This document shows positions 7,266 through 10,261 of a stretch of 10,261 bases of DNA, in pieces (the first letter of the stretch is position 1; every line of letters begins with the position of its first letter). A program made the translations under genes and the position numbers. The notes below the pieces were generated by a model. The model had not been told where the DNA came from, searched no databases, and saw nothing but the letters and a program-made list of their open reading frames with translations. The DNA is from JALCLA01 sp965653565 (GTDB taxonomy: Bacteria; Pseudomonadota; Gammaproteobacteria; Xanthomonadales; Xanthomonadaceae), in assembly GCA_965653565.1 (NCBI GenBank), contig CBFHAI010000088.1:1-10261 (forward strand), in the 5' to 3' direction.

Positions 7266-7277
7266 GCCCGGCGGGCC
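7266..7277 (-). terminator. Short GC hairpin with T-rich tail after ihfB (weak terminator candidate)
   Basis: Directly after the ihfB TGA the minus strand reads GGCCCGCCGGGCTTCTTCCC. GCCCG and CGGGC can pair around one base (in practice a 4-bp stem with a 3-base loop), followed by TTCTT. The shape resembles a GC-rich rho-independent terminator, but the stem is short and the tail is interrupted by C. It may give partial termination before lapA. Confidence 0.3.
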
Positions 7278-7592
7278 TCAATCCTCGTCGCGCGCGGGCG
7301 AAATCGGGCCGGTGTGGCTGTTGACGCGTTCGCGCAATTCCTTGCCCGGCTTGAAGTGCGGAACATGCTTGCCCGGCAGCGCCACCGATTCCCCGGTCTT
7401 GGGGTTGCGGCCGATGCGCGGCGGGCGGAAATGCAGGGAAAAACTGCCGAAACCGCGGATCTCGATGCGCTCGCCGCCCGACAATGCGCCGCTCATCTGT
7501 TCGAGCAGCGTCTTGACCGCGAGGTCGACATCGTCCGCCTTCAGATGGCCTTGGCGCCGCGACAGGGCTTCGATCAGTTCCGACTTGGTCAT
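7278..7592 (-). CDS. ihfB: Integration host factor subunit beta
   Basis: DNA-bending nucleoid protein that pairs with IhfA and shapes promoters, origins and recombination sites. The 104-aa product starts MTKSELIEAL, matching the family. It carries the DNABII signature GERIEIRGFGSFSLHFRPPRIGRNPKTGE, with the intercalating proline at residue 64 of RNPKTG, and the VPHFKPGKELRERV block at 77-90. These and the MTKSELIE start mark it as IHF-beta rather than HU or IhfA. It is about 10 residues longer than the 94-aa E. coli protein because of a C-terminal tail (HTGPISPARDED). The Shine-Dalgarno is poor: the bases before the ATG are AAAGCGACACCA. It lies between rpsA and lapA, as in other Gammaproteobacteria. 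Confidence 0.97.
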   Translation of the reverse strand: MTKSELIEALSRRQGHLKADDVDLAVKTLLEQMSGALSGGERIEIRGFGSFSLHFRPPRIGRNPKTGESVALPGKHVPHFKPGKELRERVNSHTGPISPARDED

Positions 7593-7645
7593 TGGTGTCG
7601 CTTTAAGTCCGCTACGGGTAAGGCGCGTATGACGTTGCTGCGGCG

Positions 7646-7675
7646 GTTGCGGCCCGGGTCGCCCCGGGCCGCAAC
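7646..7675 (-). terminator. 13-bp GC-rich hairpin after rpsA (terminator-like, no U-tract)
   Basis: A perfect inverted repeat of 13 bp, GTTGCGGCCCGGG and its complement, surrounds a 4-base loop (7659-7662). It starts 10 bases after the rpsA stop and ends 53 bases before the ihfB ATG. On the minus strand the 3' arm is followed by CGCCGCAGCAACG, not a run of U, so it does not fit a classical rho-independent terminator. It may act as a pause or partial terminator, a 3' stabiliser protecting rpsA mRNA from exonucleases, or an RNA processing site that uncouples rpsA from ihfB expression. The repeat itself is seen directly; its role is inference. Confidence 0.5.
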
Positions 7676-7685
7676 GCTTTGTCGC

Positions 7686-9362
7686 TTACTCGGACTTGTT
7701 GCCGAGCTGTTCGCGCAGCAGCGCGCCCAGCTTGGTGGTGCCGCCCGAGGCATTCGAGTACTCGTCGAGTGTCTCGCGCAGGTCGGCCTCGTCCTTGGCG
7801 CGGATCGACAACTGCAGGGTGCGGCCCTTGCGGTCCATGCCGATGTACTTGGCTTCGACCGAGTCGCCCACCTTCAGGTGCTGGGTGGCGTCTTCGACGC
7901 GCTCCTTGGCGATGTCGTTGGCACGGATGTAGCCCTCGATACCGTCGTTGAGCTCGATCGTGGCGCCCTTGGCATCGACTTCCTTGACGATGCCGGTGAC
8001 GATGGTGCCCTTCGGATTGGACGCCATGTACTGGCCGAACGGATCCTGCTCGAGCTGCTTGATGCCGAGCGAAATGCGTTCGCGTTCCGGATCGACCGCC
8101 AGCACCACGGCTTCCACCGTGTCGCCCTTCTTGAAGTTGCGCACGATGTCTTCGCCCGTGGCGTTCCACGAGATGTCCGACAGGTGCACCAGGCCGTCGA
8201 TGCCGCCGTCCAGGCCGACGAAGATGCCGAAGTCGGTGATCGACTTGATCTGGCCGGACACCTTGTCGTTCTTCTTGTGGATGGCCGCGAAGGCTTCCCA
8301 CGGGTTGGAACGGGTCTGCTTGATGCCGAGCGAAATGCGGCGACGCTCTTCATCGACGTCGAGCACCATCACTTCGCACTCGTCACCGACCTGCACCACC
8401 TTGGACGGATTGACGTTCTTGTTGGTCCAATCCATTTCCGACACGTGCACCAGGCCTTCGACGCCCGGCTCGATTTCCACGAAGCAGCCGTAATCGGTGA
8501 CGTTGGACACCTTGCCGATGAGGCGCGCACCGGTCGGGTAACGACGGGCGATGTTGTCCCACGGATCTTCGCCGAGCTGCTTGAGGCCGAGCGACACGCG
8601 GTTGCGCTCGCGGTCGAACTTCAGCACGCGCACTTTCAGCTCGTCGCCGACGTTGACCACTTCGGACGGATGACGCACGCGCTTCCAGGCCATGTCGGTG
8701 ATGTGCAGCAGGCCATCGATGCCGCCCAGGTCGACGAACGCGCCGTAATCGGTGAGGTTCTTGACCACGCCGGTGACGATCGCGCCTTCCTGCAGGCGCT
8801 CGAGCAGCTGCTCGCGCTCTTCCGAATGCTCCGATTCGACCACCGCGCGACGCGACACAACGACGTTGTTGCGCTTGCGATCGAGCTTGATGATCTTGAA
8901 CTCGAGTTCCTTGCCCTCGAGGTAGACGGGGTCGCGCACCGGACGGACGTCCACCAGGGAGCCCGGCAGGAACGCACGCACGTCCTTGATATCGACGGTG
9001 AAGCCGCCCTTGACCTTGCCGCTGATGCGGCCGGTGATGGTGGCGTTGGCTTCCAGGGCCTCTTCGAGCTCGTCCCACACCATCGCGCGCTTGGCTTTCT
9101 CGCGCGACAGCACGGTTTCGCCGAAGCCGTTCTCGAGCGAGTCGAGCGCGACTTTGACTTCGTCGCCCACGCCCACGTCGATCTCGCCTGCGTCGTTACG
9201 GAACTGTTCGATCGGCACGATGCCTTCGGACTTGAGCCCGGCGTTGATCACGACAACGTCGTTGCGCACTTCCACCACGGTTCCGATGACGATGGAACCC
9301 GGCTTGAGCTTGGCAAATTTGGCTTCGCTGGCTTCGAACAGTTCTGCGAATGATTCGGTCAT
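7686..9362 (-). CDS. rpsA: 30S ribosomal protein S1
   Basis: RNA-binding protein of the small ribosomal subunit that captures mRNA leaders and unfolds them for initiation. The product is 558 aa, essentially the E. coli length (557). It begins MTESFAELFEAS, the conserved N-terminus that docks on the ribosome, which is why the ATG at 9362 is preferred over an upstream in-frame start at 9449. Six S1 (OB-fold) domains can be followed at about residues 21-87, 105-171, 192-260, 277-347, 364-434 and 451-520. The middle repeats show the usual TDYGAFV/GLLHITDMAW and VSLGLKQLGEDPW blocks. The C-terminus ends in a short tail containing TTKLGALL. The stop is TAA, followed 10 bases later by a strong hairpin. 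Initiation lacks an obvious Shine-Dalgarno (see the leader). The gene is complete and ordinary. Confidence 0.98.
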   Translation of the reverse strand: MTESFAELFEASEAKFAKLKPGSIVIGTVVEVRNDVVVINAGLKSEGIVPIEQFRNDAGEIDVGVGDEVKVALDSLENGFGETVLSREKAKRAMVWDELEEALEANATITGRISGKVKGGFTVDIKDVRAFLPGSLVDVRPVRDPVYLEGKELEFKIIKLDRKRNNVVVSRRAVVESEHSEEREQLLERLQEGAIVTGVVKNLTDYGAFVDLGGIDGLLHITDMAWKRVRHPSEVVNVGDELKVRVLKFDRERNRVSLGLKQLGEDPWDNIARRYPTGARLIGKVSNVTDYGCFVEIEPGVEGLVHVSEMDWTNKNVNPSKVVQVGDECEVMVLDVDEERRRISLGIKQTRSNPWEAFAAIHKKNDKVSGQIKSITDFGIFVGLDGGIDGLVHLSDISWNATGEDIVRNFKKGDTVEAVVLAVDPERERISLGIKQLEQDPFGQYMASNPKGTIVTGIVKEVDAKGATIELNDGIEGYIRANDIAKERVEDATQHLKVGDSVEAKYIGMDRKGRTLQLSIRAKDEADLRETLDEYSNASGGTTKLGALLREQLGNKSE

Positions 9363-9581
9363 TGTTGAAAATACTCTGTTGGACACACGGATCGAGCCAG
9401 AACGCGGCCCTGGTGAGAGGAACCGGTATGAAGAGCCGGGCCGATCCACCGCTTGTGCGGCGCCGCAAAGGACGCCAATGGTTGGGAGACTCCCGCTGCA
9501 ACCTTGCGACGGGAACGTTTCTGCCGCGCGGTGCGGCGATGCAGGCGGCGTCGAATCGACGCGGGCGGCGGACGGATGCGG
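9363..9581 (-). promoter_or_regulatory. cmk-rpsA intergenic region / rpsA mRNA leader
   Basis: These 219 bases hold no convincing ORF on either strand. The last bases before the rpsA ATG are AGAGTATTTTCAACA, with no good Shine-Dalgarno match: AGAG sits 11 bases from the ATG, followed by an A/U-rich stretch. In E. coli the rpsA initiation region also lacks a canonical Shine-Dalgarno, is highly structured, and is repressed by excess S1 protein. A similar autogenous control here is inference. Two perfect inverted repeats are visible: GCGTCGA/TCGACGC around a single A (9548-9562), and GGGAG/CTCCC around one base (9484-9494). I could not assign a convincing sigma70 promoter by eye, although the length of the gap makes one plausible. 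Confidence 0.45.
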
Positions 9582-10261
9582 TTACTGCGGCCTGAGGTTT
9601 TCGGGCAGCAGCGCCAGCACCCGCTCGACGACCGCCTCGATCGAAACGCCCGTGGTGTCCACCGTCACCGCATCGTAGGCGGGTTTCAGGGGCGCCACGG
9701 CACGTTGGGCGTCGCGGGCATCGCGCGCGAGAATCTCGCGCAGCAGACCGTCAATGGTAACTTCAAGCCCCTTTTGTTTCAACTGGTTATAGCGCCTTTC
9801 GGCGCGTTCCTCGGCACTGGCCGTGAGGAACACCTTGTAGGCGGCGTCCGGGAAGATGACCGTGCCCATGTCGCGGCCGTCCGCCACCAGGCCCGGGGCG
9901 CGGCGGAACGCGCGCTGCTTCTCGAACAGCGCGGCCCGCACCTCGGGTAGCGCCGCGATCGCCGAGGCGGCGGCCCCGGCCGTTTCAGTGCGCAGTTCGT
10001 CGGTGGCGTCGACCCCATCGACGATCACGCGCGGCTCGCCGGCGCCGCTGGTGCGGAACTCGATCACGGTATCGAAAGCGCGCCGCATCAGGGCGACGTG
10101 GTCGGAAAAATCCTCGTCGGCCCAGCCGGCAGCCACGCCGACGGCGCGATACAGCGCGCCCGAGTCGAGGTAATGCCAGCCGAGTTTCTGCGCCACGGCA
10201 CGGCTGATCGTGCCTTTGCCCGAACCTGAAGGACCGTCTATGGTTAGTACCGGAACGCTCT
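9582..10261 (-). CDS. cmk: Cytidylate (CMP/dCMP) kinase, N-terminus cut by the window edge
   Basis: Cytoplasmic kinase that phosphorylates CMP and dCMP with ATP in pyrimidine nucleotide recycling. The reading frame stays open to the right edge. The first complete visible codons give SVPVLTIDGPSGSGKGT, so the Walker A P-loop (GPSGSGKGT, visible residues 9-17) lies beyond the first in-frame GTG at 10196, and that GTG is internal. The family signature DGRDMGTVIFPDA and the late ERDARDAQRAVAPL-type segment (here ARDARDAQRAVAPL) with its arginines are present. 225 residues are visible against 227 in E. coli, so probably only the initiator Met and a few residues are missing. The stop is TAA. rpsA follows after 219 bases, the usual gammaproteobacterial neighbour. 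No defect is seen in the visible part. The identification is secure; only the start is unknown. Confidence 0.97.
   Translation of the reverse strand, partial: SVPVLTIDGPSGSGKGTISRAVAQKLGWHYLDSGALYRAVGVAAGWADEDFSDHVALMRRAFDTVIEFRTSGAGEPRVIVDGVDATDELRTETAGAAASAIAALPEVRAALFEKQRAFRRAPGLVADGRDMGTVIFPDAAYKVFLTASAEERAERRYNQLKQKGLEVTIDGLLREILARDARDAQRAVAPLKPAYDAVTVDTTGVSIEAVVERVLALLPENLRPQ

Noticed and set aside
6893..7366. N-terminal extension of LapB to 548 aa
   Set aside because: It overlaps lapA and ihfB in another frame. The GTG at 6892 gives the normal 390-aa LapB with its membrane anchor at the very start.
7314..9353. 679-codon plus-strand frame opposite rpsA and ihfB, with repeating His/Asp/Leu-rich segments
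   Set aside because: The repetition mirrors the six S1 domains on the other strand; it is a shadow of rpsA.

Overview
The window is a GC-rich (by eye about 65%) chromosomal segment from a gammaproteobacterium, most likely of the Xanthomonadaceae/Rhodanobacteraceae group (Xanthomonas, Stenotrophomonas, Lysobacter, Luteimonas and relatives). Three things suggest this: the gene order cmk-rpsA-ihfB-lapA-lapB, which is typical of Gammaproteobacteria; the replacement of the enterobacterial downstream neighbour pyrF by lipopolysaccharide genes; and intergenic repeats at the left end of a kind I associate with xanthomonads. All ten genes lie on the minus strand, so the window reads biologically from right to left. 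Coding density is high, and the largest gap between genes is 219 bases.

Right part (10261 to 7278): cytidylate kinase (cmk, start codon just beyond the window edge), a 219-base leader, ribosomal protein S1 (rpsA), a 13-bp GC-rich hairpin, and the beta subunit of integration host factor (ihfB). This is a conserved nucleotide, translation and nucleoid block.

Middle part (7212 to 1879): lapA and lapB, the inner-membrane proteins that in E. coli tune lipopolysaccharide synthesis; then an MraY/WecA-type glycosyltransferase that would start a glycan on undecaprenyl phosphate; then a WbpM/CapD-type UDP-GlcNAc 4,6-dehydratase; then galU (UTP-glucose-1-phosphate uridylyltransferase). From lapA to the dehydratase each junction is an overlap or a 4-base gap, so these four genes look translationally coupled. 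The likely theme is control of lipid A supply together with sugar-nucleotide supply and initiation of O-antigen or another surface polysaccharide.

Left part (1812 to 164): an FAD-dependent amine oxidoreductase of the PuuB/OrdL type and a small CsaA/YgjH-type tRNA-binding protein, joined by an ATGA stop/start overlap. A plausible rho-independent terminator follows, and the last 120 or so bases hold two hairpin repeats and no gene.

I did not find a previously undescribed system. The window is mostly housekeeping and envelope genes with intact family motifs. The points worth a second look are the coupled junctions, the rpsA leader and downstream hairpin, the oxidoreductase/tRNA-binding pair, and the left-end repeats.
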